This document shows, one piece after another, positions 29,157 to 40,570 of a stretch of DNA of 64,000 bases. This stretch comes from a bacterium (lineage in GTDB: Bacteria; Desulfobacterota; Binatia; HRBIN30; CADEER01), in NCBI GenBank assembly GCA_019637795.1, contig JAHBUY010000003.1:133409-197408 (forward strand). The letters are read 5' to 3'. The position numbers were made by a program, and so were the translations under genes. The stretch's first letter is position 1. Each line of letters opens with the position of its first letter. The notes beneath the pieces were generated by a model. It saw nothing but the letters and a program-made list of their open reading frames with translations, searched no databases and was not told the DNA's origin.

Positions 29157-30253
29157 CCATGGCGACGCCGCCGCGTCCGTTCACCGTCATCAACCGCTAC
29201 GTCGCTCGCCAGTTCCTGTCGCTGCTGGCACCGATCCTTGCCGCCTTCATCCTGCTGTACATCATCATCGATCTCTTCGATCGCCTCGACATCCTGCTGC
29301 GCCACGACGCGACCGTCTCGGCAGCCGCACGCTACTTCCTCTTCAAGATCCCGCTGATGCTGACGCAGATCACGCCGCCGGCGGTCATCACCGCAGCGCT
29401 GTTGACCTATGGGCTGCTGGGGCGACGCAACGAGATCATCGCCTTCCGCTCCGGCGGCGTGAGTCTGGCACAGACCGCCACCCCCGTGCTCGTCCTGAGT
29501 CTGGCGATCAGCGCCGCAGCCCTGATCTGGAACGAGACGGTGGTGCCCTACTCATCGCGCAAGTTCCAGTACGTGAACAACGTCGAGATCCGCAAACGCG
29601 CCCTGCGAGGCGTCCTCAGCGAGCGCGCCATCTGGTTTCATGGCGCCGACGGCTTCTACCACATCGACTACGTCGACCGGGACCGGCAGGCCATCTTCGA
29701 CGTCACCATCTACCGCCTCGACGGAAGCTTCCGACTGCGCAGCGTCGTGCACGTGCCACGCGCTGATTGGCGCAACGGCCAATGGCGTACGACGAACGCG
29801 GTCGAGTACTCGATGACCGACGGCTCGGTCAGCGGCACCCCGATCCCGGTCGACGGACTGCACGTCGCCGAGACCCTGGACGACTTCCTCGAGGTGCAAC
29901 GCGAGCCGGAGGAGCTCAGCTTCACAGCGCTGCGCGAGCGCATCGACGACCTGGCGCGCAAGGGCATCGACGCTTCGCACTACCTCGTCGATCTCTACCT
30001 GAAGCTGGCGCTCCCATTCGCCAACTGCGTCCTGGCCGTGATCGCAGTGCCGATCGCAGGCCGCCTGCGCCGCCACCCGAGCATCGCCGCGATCGTCGGC
30101 ATCGGCACGGCCGTCGGGTTCGGGTATTGGGTCGTGCTCGGCCTGTCGACCTCGCTCGGGCAGACTGGCGCCCTGCCACCGCTGGTAGCCGCATGGGCCG
30201 CCAACGGTGTGTATCTGCTGCTCGGTGTCGCGCTCTTCCTCTCGAGCGACTGA
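29153..30253 (+). CDS. lptG: LPS export ABC transporter permease LptG
   Basis: This partner permease of LptF is 366 residues from ATG 29153, which overlaps the lptF stop (ATGA); the ATG at 29159 is an alternative. It starts TVINRYVARQFLSLLAPI, has the conserved LLGRRNEIIAFRSGGVSL loop and the central jellyroll, and ends with three transmembrane helices. The lptF-lptG pair ends convergent with rpsI, 11 nt away. Confidence 0.93.
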   Translation: MTMATPPRPFTVINRYVARQFLSLLAPILAAFILLYIIIDLFDRLDILLRHDATVSAAARYFLFKIPLMLTQITPPAVITAALLTYGLLGRRNEIIAFRSGGVSLAQTATPVLVLSLAISAAALIWNETVVPYSSRKFQYVNNVEIRKRALRGVLSERAIWFHGADGFYHIDYVDRDRQAIFDVTIYRLDGSFRLRSVVHVPRADWRNGQWRTTNAVEYSMTDGSVSGTPIPVDGLHVAETLDDFLEVQREPEELSFTALRERIDDLARKGIDASHYLVDLYLKLALPFANCVLAVIAVPIAGRLRRHPSIAAIVGIGTAVGFGYWVVLGLSTSLGQTGALPPLVAAWAANGVYLLLGVALFLSSD

Positions 30254-30264
30254 CGCCGCGCCGC

Positions 30265-30663
30265 TCAGCGCTTCGAGTACTGCGGACGCTTGCGCGCCTT
30301 GTGGCGACCGTACTTCTTGCGCTCGACCTCGCGCGGATCCCGGGTCACGAAGCCCGCCTTCTTGAGCGCTGGGCGGAAGTCCGGGTTCGCCTCCATCAGC
30401 GCACGAGTGATGCCGTGGCGGATCGCCGACGCCTGTGCCGACACCCCACCGCCGACCACGTTGGCGGCGACGTCGTATGACCCCTTGGTGCTGGTCAGCT
30501 CGAGCGGCTGATTGACGATCATGCGCAGCGTCGGACGACCGAAATACTCCTCGAGTGAACGCCGATTCACACTCACCTTGCCATCGCCCGGCAACAGCCG
30601 GACGCGCGCCACCGCCGTCTTTCGCTTGCCCGTGGCCGCGTGGGCCGCCGTCCGTTCAGCCAT
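30265..30663 (-). CDS. rpsI: 30S ribosomal protein S9
   Basis: S9 reaches the P-site tRNA through its C-terminal tail, here [17 protein letters not shown], intact. The start is ATG 30663, which has GGGAG 6 nt before it; the adjacent GTG (30666) is less well spaced. The product is 132 residues. It directly follows rplM, the conserved rplM-rpsI pair. Confidence 0.97.
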   Translation of the reverse strand: MAERTAAHAATGKRKTAVARVRLLPGDGKVSVNRRSLEEYFGRPTLRMIVNQPLELTSTKGSYDVAANVVGGGVSAQASAIRHGITRALMEANPDFRPALKKAGFVTRDPREVERKKYGRHKARKRPQYSKR

Positions 30664-30666
30664 CAC

Positions 30667-31128
30667 TTACTCCCTGCTTCCCGCCGCCGGCAGGTCGATG
30701 ACCGCCGGCTGCTGGGCGGCGTGCGGATGCTCCGCCCCCGCATAGATTTTGAGTTTGGTCGCAAGCTGCCGGCCGAGGCGATTTTTCGGCAGCATGCCCG
30801 TGATCGCCAACCGGAGGAGCCGCTCGGGATGCGACGCCCGCATCCGCCCCGCGCTTTGCGCCCGGATACCACCGGGGAAGCCGCTGTGCCGGTAGTAGAT
30901 CTTGGTCTCTTCCTTCGGACCGGTGAGCCGCACCTGCTCGGCGTTGACGATCACCACGAAGTCGCCGCAGTCGACGTGTGGGGTGAAGGCGGGCTTGCCC
31001 TTGCCGCGCAGCAGCTTGGCCGCCTCCGACGCGACGCGCCCGAGAACTCGGTCGTGCGCGTCGATGACGTACCAGCGGCGGCCGGCAAGCGCCTCTTCGC
31101 GCGTCAGCATGGCGGTCGACTTCATCAT
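30667..31128 (-). CDS. rplM: 50S ribosomal protein L13
   Basis: L13 is an early 50S assembly protein. The 153 residues include [38 protein letters not shown] and the signature [20 protein letters not shown]. It lies just downstream of tRNA-Asp and overlaps nothing; rpsI follows after 3 nt. Confidence 0.98.
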   Translation of the reverse strand: MMKSTAMLTREEALAGRRWYVIDAHDRVLGRVASEAAKLLRGKGKPAFTPHVDCGDFVVIVNAEQVRLTGPKEETKIYYRHSGFPGGIRAQSAGRMRASHPERLLRLAITGMLPKNRLGRQLATKLKIYAGAEHPHAAQQPAVIDLPAAGSRE

Positions 31129-31159
31129 GTGCTCCGTGGTGTCGCGTGCGTGTGAAAAA

Positions 31160-31237
<78 letters not shown>

Positions 31238-31297
31238 GATATGTGCTGTGTGCTGTCGTTTCCCCCGGCGCGTCACGCCGGGCTCGCGGGAGAGAAG

Positions 31298-31372
31298 TGG
31301 TGGGCGGTATCCGATTTGAACGGATGACCTCCGGCTTGTAAGGCCGATGCTCTCCCGCTGAGCTAACCGCCC
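31298..31372 (-). tRNA. trnV: tRNA-Val (anticodon TAC)
   Basis: The 72-nt body pairs GGGCGGT with ACCGCCC, has anticodon loop CTTACAA and T-loop TTCAAAT, followed by an encoded CCA. It starts 37 nt downstream of the hup stop with no clear terminator between, so readthrough from hup is plausible. Confidence 0.97.
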
Positions 31373-31409
31373 GCCCGGGTCATCCAGCCCGCCCGCCGTT
31401 TTTCCGAGA

Positions 31410-31685
31410 TCAACCGTTGATTTCGTCCTTGAGCGTCTTGCCGGGCTTGAACTTCGCAGCTCGCGAAGCGGCGATCTCGATGCTCTCGCCCGTCTTCGGA
31501 TTGCGCCCCGTCCGCGCCTTCCTGGTCGAAACCGAAAAGGTCCCGAAGCCGGATATGTTGACCTTGTCGCCCTGCTTCAGCGCCGCCACCATCTCGTCAA
31601 ACATGGTGTTCACCGCCCGTTCAGCGGTCGCACGGGGCAGATCGACTTTGCTTGCTACGGATTCGATGAGCTCGGCTTTGGTCAT
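31410..31685 (-). CDS. hup: DNA-binding protein HU
   Basis: HU is a small nucleoid-associated protein that bends DNA as a dimer. The start is ATG 31685 (MTKAELIESVASKVDLPRAT), giving 91 residues, the family length. ISGFGTFSVSTRKARTGRNP is the saddle and arm region with the intercalating proline. It follows lon as in the E. coli tig-clpP-clpX-lon-hupB series and has its own good promoter. Confidence 0.97.
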   Translation of the reverse strand: MTKAELIESVASKVDLPRATAERAVNTMFDEMVAALKQGDKVNISGFGTFSVSTRKARTGRNPKTGESIEIAASRAAKFKPGKTLKDEING

Positions 31686-31724
31686 TCCGTCCCCTGTCGT
31701 CGCGGCGACGTGAGTAACCCCGGC

Positions 31725-31753
31725 GCTATAACAGCGCACCGGTAGCGAGTCAA
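31725..31753 (-). promoter_or_regulatory. Sigma-70 promoter of hup
   Basis: On the minus strand TTGACT (31748-31753) is followed by a 17-nt spacer and TATAGC (31725-31730). The predicted leader to the HU ATG is about 33 nt and contains a GGGGA ribosome-binding sequence. This is the best promoter match I found in the window. Confidence 0.65.
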
Positions 31754-31790
31754 CCAAGCCGTCGCGGCTGAAGTGACCGGCTGGCGGCGG

Positions 31791-34244
31791 TCAGTGAGCG
31801 ACCACGTCCCCGAATGCCGGCTGCGTGGCAGACGCCACCGTCGTCGCCGGCTCGGCGGCGATCGGCTTGCGGAACAGCTCGTCCGGATTGTCGAGCACGA
31901 GCGCCCTCCGCAGCACTTGGTCCATGTGGTCGACCATGATCAGCTCGACCGAGCGCAGCACGTTGGCGGGGATGTCCAGAATGTCCTTTTCGTTCTCGGC
32001 AGGGATGAGCACGGTCTTGATGCCACCGCGATGGGCGGCGAGCACCTTCTCCTTGAGGCCGCCAATCGGCAGCACGCGGCCACGCAAGGTGACCTCTCCG
32101 GTCATCGCAAGGTCGTGCCGCACTCGCGTCTTGGTGAGCGCCGACACCAGGGCCGTGGCCATCGTGATGCCGGCCGACGGACCGTCCTTGGGAATTGCCC
32201 CCTCGGGAACGTGAATGTGGATGTCGATGTTCTGGTAGAAGTCGCGCTCGAGCCCGAGCTCGTCGGCGCGCGAACGCACGTAGCTGAGCGCCGCCTGCGC
32301 CGACTCCTGCATCACGTCGCCGAGGCGACCGGTGATGATCAACTTGCCCTTGCCGGGCATGATCGTGACCTCGGTCGCCAGCAGCTCACCGCCCAGTTCC
32401 GTCCAGGCAAGACCAGTGGCCGTGCCGACGCGGCTGTCCTCCTCGGCCTTGCCGTAGCGATACTTCGGTGGCCCGAGATACTTCGCCAGCACCTTGCCGT
32501 TCACCCGCACGTGCGCCGACCGATCGGTCTTCACGACTTCCACCGCCACCTTGCGGCAGATCGCGGCGATCTCGCGCTCGAGGTTTCGAACCCCCGCCTC
32601 CTTCGTATAGTGGCGGATCACGCCGAGCAGGGCGTTGTCCGAGATCTCCACATTCTCGTCCTTGAGCCCGTTCGCCTCGCGTTGCTTCTTCACCAGGTAC
32701 TTGCTGGCGATGTGCAGCTTCTCGACCTCGGTGTAGCCGGCGATGCGAATGATCTCCATGCGGTCCTGGAGGGGCCGCGGAATCCCCTCGAGGGTGTTCG
32801 CAGTGGTGATGAACATCACCTTCGAGAGGTCGTAATCCACGTCGAGGTAGTGATCGTTGAAGCTGGCGTTCTGCTCCGGGTCGAGGACCTCGAGCAGAGC
32901 CGATGACGGGTCGCCGCGGAAGTCGGTCGACATTTTGTCGACCTCATCGAGCAGGAACACCGGATTGCTCGATCCCGCCTTCTTCATGGACTGGATGATC
33001 TTGCCCGGAAGAGCGCCGATGTAGGTACGACGGTGGCCGCGGATCTCCGCCTCGTCGCGAACGCCGCCGAGCGAGATGCGAACGAACTTGCGCCCGGTGG
33101 AGCGAGCGATCGATTTGCCGAGCGAGGTCTTGCCGACGCCCGGAGGGCCGACCAAGCAGAGGATCGGCCCCTTCATCTGGCCCGCCAGCGACTGCACCGC
33201 CAGGTATTCGAGAATGCGCTGCTTCACCTTCTCGAGTCCGTAGTGGTCCTCTTCCAGGACCTTCTCCGCTTCGCCGATGTCCAACTTGTCGTCGGTGAAC
33301 TCGTTCCAGGGTAGGGAGATGATCCAGTCGATGTAGTTGCGAACGACCGTCGCCTCGGCCGACATCGGCGACATCATCTTGAGCTTCTTCAGCTCCTTCT
33401 CCGCCTTCTCCTTGGCCTCGGCGGACATCTTCTTCTGCTTGATCTTCTCCTCGAGCTCCTGGATCTCGTTCTTGAATTCGTCCTTCTCGCCGAGCTCCTT
33501 CTGGATCGCCCGCATCTGCTCGTTGAGGTAGTACTCCTTCTGGGTCTTCTCCATCTGCTTCTTGACCCGAGTACGGATGCGTTTCTCGACCTCGAGGATC
33601 TCGATCTCCGAGCGCATGTTGCCGAGGACGCGCTCCAGCCGCTCGGCTGGGTTTTCGATTTCGAGCAGCGCCTGCTTGTCCTCCAACTTCACCCCGAGGT
33701 GGGCGACGATGGTGTCCGCGAGCCGCGCCGGGTCCTCGATCGAGGCCACCGACATGATCATCTCGGGCGGAATCTTCTTGTTCAACTTGACGTAGTGCTC
33801 GAACGTCGAGTTGATCGAGCGGGTCAGTGCCTCGATCTCAGTGCTCTTCGGGCAGACCTCCTCGATCTCCTCCGCCTCGACCAGGAAGTACTCACTCTGG
33901 TCGACGTAACGGACGACGCGCGCCCGCTTCTTGCCCTCGACCAGCACCTTCACCGTGCCGTCCGGCAGCCGGAGCAACTGCACGACCGTACCGAGCGTGC
34001 CGACGCGGTAGATGTCGTCCTCGCCTGGATCGTTGGTCTTCGCCTCGCGCTGCGCCGCCAGGAGGATGAACTTCTGTTTGTTCATCGCCTCTTCCAGCGC
34101 CTTGATCGATTTCTGCCGGCCGACGAACAGCGGCACGACCATGTGCGGGAAGACGATGATGTCGCGCAGCGGCAGCAACGGCACCCGCAGGAGATTGCCG
34201 CCTGGGCCGTCCTCGCGATCTTTCTTATCGTTCCGAAAGAGCAT
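31791..34244 (-). CDS. lon: ATP-dependent protease Lon
   Basis: Lon degrades damaged and regulatory proteins in the cytoplasm. I place the start at ATG 34244 (817 residues) because AAAGGA lies 6 nt before it; GTG 34271 would add nine residues. Domains in order are the N-terminal LON domain (about 20-215), a coiled-coil region (about 218-292), an AAA+ module with Walker A GPPGVGKT (366-373), and the protease domain with catalytic Ser690 (PKDGPSAG) and Lys733. Transcription continues from clpX. Confidence 0.97.
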   Translation of the reverse strand: MLFRNDKKDREDGPGGNLLRVPLLPLRDIIVFPHMVVPLFVGRQKSIKALEEAMNKQKFILLAAQREAKTNDPGEDDIYRVGTLGTVVQLLRLPDGTVKVLVEGKKRARVVRYVDQSEYFLVEAEEIEEVCPKSTEIEALTRSINSTFEHYVKLNKKIPPEMIMSVASIEDPARLADTIVAHLGVKLEDKQALLEIENPAERLERVLGNMRSEIEILEVEKRIRTRVKKQMEKTQKEYYLNEQMRAIQKELGEKDEFKNEIQELEEKIKQKKMSAEAKEKAEKELKKLKMMSPMSAEATVVRNYIDWIISLPWNEFTDDKLDIGEAEKVLEEDHYGLEKVKQRILEYLAVQSLAGQMKGPILCLVGPPGVGKTSLGKSIARSTGRKFVRISLGGVRDEAEIRGHRRTYIGALPGKIIQSMKKAGSSNPVFLLDEVDKMSTDFRGDPSSALLEVLDPEQNASFNDHYLDVDYDLSKVMFITTANTLEGIPRPLQDRMEIIRIAGYTEVEKLHIASKYLVKKQREANGLKDENVEISDNALLGVIRHYTKEAGVRNLEREIAAICRKVAVEVVKTDRSAHVRVNGKVLAKYLGPPKYRYGKAEEDSRVGTATGLAWTELGGELLATEVTIMPGKGKLIITGRLGDVMQESAQAALSYVRSRADELGLERDFYQNIDIHIHVPEGAIPKDGPSAGITMATALVSALTKTRVRHDLAMTGEVTLRGRVLPIGGLKEKVLAAHRGGIKTVLIPAENEKDILDIPANVLRSVELIMVDHMDQVLRRALVLDNPDELFRKPIAAEPATTVASATQPAFGDVVAH

Positions 34245-34274
34245 GTAGGGTCCTTTGTCCGAACGGCTCACCGC

Positions 34275-35528
34275 TCACGCGGTCTCGGCCGTCTTCTGAT
34301 AGAGGACGATCGGCTGCTCGCGCTTGGTGATCACTTCCTCGGCGATCAGCACTTCCTTGATGTTGGGCTGCGACGGGATGTCGTACATCACGTCGAGCAT
34401 CACGTCCTCGAGAATGGCGCGCAACCCGCGGGCGCCGGACTTGCGGCGCAGCGCCTCGCGCGCGATCGCGACCAATGCACCGTCCGTGAACTTGAGGTGG
34501 ACGCCCTCCATCTCGAAGAGCTTCTGATACTGGCGGGTGAGCGCGTTCTTGGGCTCCTTCAGGATCCGCACCAGGTCCTGCTCGTGCAACTCGTCGAGGG
34601 TGGCAATGACCGGCAGGCGGCCGATGAATTCCGGGATGAGGCCGAACTTCAGCAGATCTTCGGTCTGAACCTCGTGCAGCAGATTCCGCTGCGGGCCGTG
34701 CTCGCGGGCGCGGATCTCGACCCCGAAGCCGATGCCCTTCATGCCGATGCGCCGGCGGATGATGTCGTCGAGGCCGACGAACGCGCCACCGCAGATGAAC
34801 AGGATGTTCGAGGTGTCGACCTGCAGGAACTCCTGCTGCGGGTGCTTGCGGCCGCCCTTCGGCGGCACGCTGGCCGTCGTTCCCTCGATGATCTTCAGCA
34901 ACGCCTGCTGCACGCCCTCGCCGGACACGTCGCGGGTGATCGACGGGTTGTCCCCCTTGCGGGAGATCTTGTCGATCTCATCGATGTAGACGATGCCGCG
35001 CTGCGCCTTTTCCACGTCGTAGTCGGCGTTCTGCAGCAGACTGAGGATGATGTTCTCGACGTCCTCTCCGACATACCCGGCCTCGGTCAGGCTGGTGGCG
35101 TCGGCGATCGTGAACGGCACCTGGAGGAATCGGGCCAGCGTCTGCGCCAGCAACGTCTTGCCGGAACCCGTGGGACCGACGAGCAGGATGTTCGACTTCT
35201 GCAACTCGACGTCGCCCGTGACCAGTTGCGAATCGATGCGCTTGTAGTGGTTGTGGACCGCCACCGCGAGCACCCGCTTGGCGCGCTCCTGCCCGATCAC
35301 GTATTGGTCCAGGACCTTCTTGATCTCGGCCGGCTTGGGCACCGCCGAGGTCGAGGTGAGCCCCTCCTCCTGGTCGCACTCCTCGGCGATGATGTCGTTG
35401 CAGAGGTCGATACACTCATCGCAGATGTAGACCGTCGGGCCGGCAATCAGCTTTCGGACCTCGTCCTGGCTCTTTCCGCAGAAGGAGCAGACCAGGTTGC
35501 CGCTGCGATCGTCACCGTGCTTCGCCAT
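34275..35528 (-). CDS. clpX: ATP-dependent Clp protease ATP-binding subunit ClpX
   Basis: ClpX unfolds substrates and feeds them to ClpP. The start ATG 35528 ([20 protein letters not shown]) gives 417 residues. The zinc-binding domain has Cys14, Cys17, Cys36 and Cys39. Walker A GPTGSGKT is at 118-125, followed by the IGF-type ClpP-binding loop region (KGIGFGVEI) and the sensor II region. It lies 11 nt after clpP. Confidence 0.97.
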   Translation of the reverse strand: MAKHGDDRSGNLVCSFCGKSQDEVRKLIAGPTVYICDECIDLCNDIIAEECDQEEGLTSTSAVPKPAEIKKVLDQYVIGQERAKRVLAVAVHNHYKRIDSQLVTGDVELQKSNILLVGPTGSGKTLLAQTLARFLQVPFTIADATSLTEAGYVGEDVENIILSLLQNADYDVEKAQRGIVYIDEIDKISRKGDNPSITRDVSGEGVQQALLKIIEGTTASVPPKGGRKHPQQEFLQVDTSNILFICGGAFVGLDDIIRRRIGMKGIGFGVEIRAREHGPQRNLLHEVQTEDLLKFGLIPEFIGRLPVIATLDELHEQDLVRILKEPKNALTRQYQKLFEMEGVHLKFTDGALVAIAREALRRKSGARGLRAILEDVMLDVMYDIPSQPNIKEVLIAEEVITKREQPIVLYQKTAETA

Positions 35529-35539
35529 ACGACACCCGC

Positions 35540-36136
35540 TCACACTTTCTTGATCGACCGGCTGACGATGACCTCGTCCACCAGTCCGTATTCCACTGCT
35601 TGCTTGCCGGTCATGAAGAGGTCGCGGTCCGTGTCCTTCTCGATCTTCTTGAGACTCTGGCCGGTATGCTTCACCAGGATGTTGTTGAGTTGCTCGCGCA
35701 GACGCAGGATCTCCCGCGCCTGGATGTCGATATCCACGGCCTGCCCCTGCACGCCACCGAGCGGCTGGTGAATCATGATGCGGGCGTGCGGCAGGGCATA
35801 CCGTTTGCCGCGCGCTCCGGAGGCGAGCAGCCACGCGGCCATGCTCGCCGCCTGACCGAGGCACAGGGTCGAGACCTCCGGCCGCACGTATTGCATGGTG
35901 TCGTAGATCGCCAGGCCGGCGGTCACCGAGCCGCCTGGAGAGTTGATGTAGAAGTGGATGTCCCGCTCCGGGTCCTCGGACTCGAGGAACAGGAGCTGCG
36001 CGGTGATCAGGTTGGCGACGTCGTCAGTGACCGGCGAACCCAGGAAGACGATGCGATCCTTGAGGAGCCGCGAAAAGATGTCGAACGCACGCTCACCGCG
36101 ACCCGTTTGCTCGATTACGATCGGAACCAGATTCAT
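35540..36136 (-). CDS. clpP: ATP-dependent Clp protease proteolytic subunit ClpP
   Basis: ClpP is the serine peptidase barrel partnered by ClpX. The 198 residues carry the catalytic triad Ser98 (GQAASMA), His123 (MIHQP) and Asp172 (TDRD), and the oxyanion region SPGGSV. The residues after Ser98 are [13 protein letters not shown], slightly unlike the usual GA-rich sequence, with an uncommon tryptophan. The neighbours clpX and tig are canonical. Confidence 0.97.
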   Translation of the reverse strand: MNLVPIVIEQTGRGERAFDIFSRLLKDRIVFLGSPVTDDVANLITAQLLFLESEDPERDIHFYINSPGGSVTAGLAIYDTMQYVRPEVSTLCLGQAASMAAWLLASGARGKRYALPHARIMIHQPLGGVQGQAVDIDIQAREILRLREQLNNILVKHTGQSLKKIEKDTDRDLFMTGKQAVEYGLVDEVIVSRSIKKV

Positions 36137-36163
36137 GCCGCGGCGCCACTCCCAAGCAAAAGT

Positions 36164-37480
36164 CTAGCCGTTTCCAGAGACCCCAGCAACGCCCGATGGG
36201 CGCGCGACGTCGGTAATGTTGGCACGAGCGACGAGCAGATCGAGTGCGCGGTCCTGCAGCAGTCGACTGCGCAACCCGGCGCGCGCCCCCGGGTCCTGGT
36301 AGAGCGCGCGGACGCGCTCGCGCGCCTTGCCGGCGGTCTCGGCCAGGCGATCGATGTGGGCGTCGATCGTCGCGTCGTCGACGGCGAGGTGCTCCTGCGC
36401 GGCGATGGACTCGAGCAGCAGCGTTGCCTTGACCTGGTTGCGCGCCTGCTCCTGCAGGTCGTGCAGCAGCCGTGCGCGGAACTCCGCGGCCCGGCTGGCC
36501 GGCGGTCGGCGCGGACCAAGCCCCTCGAGCACCTCGTCGGCGAGCAGCTCGGCGCGCCGGTCGATCATCGACTGCGGCACGTCGAACTCGTGCGCTTGCA
36601 CCAGCTTGGCGACCAGAGCCGACCGCACCGCCGCGGCCGCGTCGCGCTGCGCCGCGACATCGAGCTGCTGCTTGACCAGCGCGCGCAGCGCGTCGACGGT
36701 GTCGACGTCGCCGTGGGCCTTGGCGAATGCCTCGTCGAGCGCCGGCACGTCGCGCCGCGCCAGCGCCGTCACCGTCGCCGTGAAGCGCACCGTCTTCCCG
36801 GCGAGGTCGGGGTTCTGATGCTCGGCTGGATAGGCGATCTCGAACTGCACCGGCACGCCCAGCAGGGCGCCTGCGAGATGCGCACCGGGTCCCTCCTCCG
36901 CCGACCCGCCGACCTCCACCAGCCGCTGGTCGCCTCTGCCGACCAGCGCGTCGCCGACCCGCGCCTCGTAGTCGATGGTCGCGATGTCGCCCGCCTGCGT
37001 CTCGTGGCGGTCGCTGATCGACACCAACGTGGCGTTTCGCTCGCGCAGGCCGGTGAGGAAGTAGTCGACGTCGGAATCGGCGATCGCGTGCACGGGCCGC
37101 TCGACCGCGAGGCCGGCATAGCCGGTCGCGGTGACCGACGGTCGCACCTCGATCGTCGCCGAGTAGCGCAGCGGCGCCCCGGGCTCGGCGCTCTCGGTGA
37201 TGATCTCGGGCGAGCTCACCGGCTGCAGGTTCTGCTCGCGCACCGCGTCCAGATACGACTCCTGCACCAGACGGCCGAAGACATCGGCGCGCACCTGATC
37301 GCCGAACATCTTCTCCAGCACGGCGCGCGGGGCGCGCCCCTGCCGGAACCCGGGAACGCGGGCGCGCTGCTTGAGCTGTGCGTAGGCGCGTTCGAGCTCG
37401 GCCGCGACCTCGGCGGCGGGTATCTCGACGGCCAGCCGCCGACGCACCGCATCGACGGATTCCAAGGCTACCTTCGTCAT
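36164..37480 (-). CDS. tig: Trigger factor (ribosome-associated chaperone)
   Basis: Trigger factor binds L23 at the tunnel exit and shelters nascent chains. The start ATG 37480 has GGAG 8 nt before it and gives 438 residues. The N-terminal ribosome-binding domain contains the signature PGFRQGRAPRAVLEKMFG. A PPIase (FKBP-like) domain follows (about 155-240) and then a helical C-terminal domain. It heads the tig-clpP-clpX-lon-hup series. Confidence 0.95.
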   Translation of the reverse strand: MTKVALESVDAVRRRLAVEIPAAEVAAELERAYAQLKQRARVPGFRQGRAPRAVLEKMFGDQVRADVFGRLVQESYLDAVREQNLQPVSSPEIITESAEPGAPLRYSATIEVRPSVTATGYAGLAVERPVHAIADSDVDYFLTGLRERNATLVSISDRHETQAGDIATIDYEARVGDALVGRGDQRLVEVGGSAEEGPGAHLAGALLGVPVQFEIAYPAEHQNPDLAGKTVRFTATVTALARRDVPALDEAFAKAHGDVDTVDALRALVKQQLDVAAQRDAAAAVRSALVAKLVQAHEFDVPQSMIDRRAELLADEVLEGLGPRRPPASRAAEFRARLLHDLQEQARNQVKATLLLESIAAQEHLAVDDATIDAHIDRLAETAGKARERVRALYQDPGARAGLRSRLLQDRALDLLVARANITDVARPSGVAGVSGNG

Positions 37481-37548
37481 CAAGGCCGCTCCATGACTAA
37501 CGGGATCAGTACGGTGATTCAAGAAAATGCCGCGCCAGTTGCGCGTCG

Positions 37549-37630
37549 TGCGAGAGGGGGGACTCGAACCCCCACGGGTGGCCCCACTAGATCCTAAGTC
37601 TAGCGCGTCTACCAGTTCCGCCACTCTCGC
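37549..37630 (-). tRNA. trnL: tRNA-Leu (anticodon TAG)
   Basis: This class II tRNA of 82 nt has acceptor GCGAGAG/CTCTCGC, anticodon loop CTTAGGA, a long variable arm and T-loop TTCGAGT. CCA is not encoded. It lies directly upstream of tig on the same strand, a common position for tRNA-Leu. Confidence 0.97.
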
Positions 37631-37838
37631 GTGGTCGCGCGGGGCGCGGCTGCGATCTCGCCTGTAGCAGGCCCGCTGCCGCCGCCGCAATAACGGCTCG
37701 AGCCCCGCACGGAGCGGCGCCGCTGTCGCGCCGGGACGCGCTCCCGCGCGCTTGCCGACACAGATGGTATGTGCGAACCATCGACGCACGCTCGCATCGG
37801 CGAGCCGCAGGCTTGCACCCACAGGGAGGAACCATTCG

Positions 37839-38891
<1,053 letters not shown>

Positions 38892-38949
38892 GCCGCCCGA
38901 CCTGGTGCCGCTGCCACGTGCGATCGCTGGCTGACTGCGCAACCGTCGC

Positions 38950-39867
38950 ATGCTCGATTCGGTCGCCTTCGTCTTCCCGGGCCAGGGATCCCAGGCGGTC
39001 GGGATGGGCACCGACCTCTGCGCGCACTTCGCCGGCGCGCGCGATCTCTTCGCCGAGGCCGACGATGCCCTGGGCTTCTCCCTCTCCCGCATCATCCGCG
39101 AGGGGCCGGCGGACGAGCTGACGCTGACGGCCAACACCCAACCAGCGATCCTCCTGGTCAGCGTCGCCGCCTATCGCGCCCTCGGCCTCGAGCCCGCCGC
39201 CGTCGCCGGCCACAGCCTGGGCGAGTATTCCGCCCTGGTTGCCGCCGGGTCCCTGAGCTTCCGCGACGCCGTCCGCCTGGTCCACCAGCGGGGCCGCTAC
39301 ATGCAGGAGGCGGTTCCCGCCGGCGAGGGCGCCATGCTGGCCCTCATCGGCGCCGAGGAGAACGCCATTCGCGCCGCCATCGCTGCCGACGGTGGCGCGG
39401 TCGACATCGCCAACGACAACGCGCCCGGCCAGATCGTCATCGCCGGCGCGCGCGACGCCGCCCGTCGCGTCGCCGGCGCGGCCGGCGCTCGCCAGATCAT
39501 CGAGCTGCCGGTGAGCGCTCCCTTCCACTGCCGCCTGATGCAGCCGGCGGAGGAGCGCCTGCGCGGCGACCTCGCCACGGTCGCCCTCGCCGCACCGCGC
39601 ATCCCCTTCTACAACAACGTCGACGCCGCGCGCGCCGCCGATGTCGACGCGGTGCGCGACGGGCTGGCCCGCCAGGTCAGCCGCACCGTGCGCTGGACGA
39701 CACTGGTGCGCACGATGATCAGGGAACAGCACCTGACGACGATCGTCGAGGTCGGACCCGGCACGGTGCTGAGCGGCCTGGTGCGCCGGATCGATCGCGC
39801 GATCGAGCGGCTGGCGGTTGGCGACGTCGCCTCGGTCGAGGCGGCGCGCGCGCGCTTGGCTGCCTGA
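38950..39867 (+). CDS. fabD: Malonyl CoA-acyl carrier protein transacylase FabD
   Basis: FabD loads malonyl groups onto ACP for fatty acid synthesis. The 305 residues start VAFVFPGQGSQAVGMG, and the nucleophile Ser89 lies in GHSLGEYSAL with His193 in the expected catalytic region (SAPFHCRLM). It stands apart from other fab genes here, between fbaB and thrH, on the plus strand. Confidence 0.95.
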   Translation: MLDSVAFVFPGQGSQAVGMGTDLCAHFAGARDLFAEADDALGFSLSRIIREGPADELTLTANTQPAILLVSVAAYRALGLEPAAVAGHSLGEYSALVAAGSLSFRDAVRLVHQRGRYMQEAVPAGEGAMLALIGAEENAIRAAIAADGGAVDIANDNAPGQIVIAGARDAARRVAGAAGARQIIELPVSAPFHCRLMQPAEERLRGDLATVALAAPRIPFYNNVDAARAADVDAVRDGLARQVSRTVRWTTLVRTMIREQHLTTIVEVGPGTVLSGLVRRIDRAIERLAVGDVASVEAARARLAA

Positions 39868-39967
39868 CGCGCAACCGCCGTTCGAGCCGACGCGTCGCGG
39901 CTCCCACCATCCGTCGCGGCTCCGGACGGCGCTTGCGCCTCCGCGGCAGACCCGATAGCCAGCCGCC

Positions 39968-40567
39968 ATGATCGTCTGCCTCGATCTGGAAGGCGTGCTC
40001 GTCCCCGAGATCTGGATCAACGTCGCCGAGGCCACCGGCATCGAGGCGCTGCGCATCACCACGCGCGACGAACCCGACTACGACAAGCTGATGCGCAATC
40101 GCATCGCGATCCTGGAACAGCACGGGCTGCGCCTGCGCGACATCCAGGCGGTCATCCGCCGCATGGGTCCGCTCGACGGCGCGCGCGACTTCCTCGCCTG
40201 GCTGCGCGGCGAGCACCAGGTCATCATCCTGTCCGACACGTTCTACGAATTCGCCGCCCCGCTGATGGAGCAGCTCGGCCATCCGACACTCTTCTGTCAC
40301 TCGCTGGTGGTGGACGCCGACGACAGGGTGCGCGACTACCGGCTGCGCATCGAGGATGGCAAACGCCGCGCCGTGATGGCGCTCAAGCTGTTGAACTTCG
40401 ACGTCGTGGCCGCCGGCGACTCGTACAACGACACGGCGATGCTCGACGAAGCCGACGCCGGAATCCTCTTCCGGCCGCCCGACAACGTGATCCGCGAGTT
40501 TCCGCAGTTCCCGGTCACCCGCACCTACGACGAGCTGCGCGCCGCGATCGCGCGCGCCGCCGGCTGA
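39968..40567 (+). CDS. thrH: Phosphoserine phosphatase / homoserine phosphotransferase ThrH
   Basis: ThrH is a HAD-family enzyme that dephosphorylates phosphoserine and in Pseudomonas can transfer the phosphate to homoserine. The 199 residues contain [14 protein letters not shown] (nucleophile Asp6), ILSDTFYEF (motif II) and [12 protein letters not shown] (motif IV), closely matching the ThrH subgroup rather than SerB. Assignment is by strong motif resemblance. The phosphotransferase activity cannot be read from sequence. Confidence 0.9.
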   Translation: MIVCLDLEGVLVPEIWINVAEATGIEALRITTRDEPDYDKLMRNRIAILEQHGLRLRDIQAVIRRMGPLDGARDFLAWLRGEHQVIILSDTFYEFAAPLMEQLGHPTLFCHSLVVDADDRVRDYRLRIEDGKRRAVMALKLLNFDVVAAGDSYNDTAMLDEADAGILFRPPDNVIREFPQFPVTRTYDELRAAIARAAG

Positions 40568-40570
40568 GCG

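Noticed and set aside
37494..37522. TTGAAT - 17 nt - TAGTCA before tig as a promoter
   Set aside because: The -10 match is poor and transcription would start downstream of or inside the ribosome-binding site of tig.
39893..39923. Direct repeat CGTCGCGGCTCC occurring twice between fabD and thrH
   Set aside because: Only two short copies, no flanking inverted repeats or gene disruption; probably chance in GC-rich sequence.
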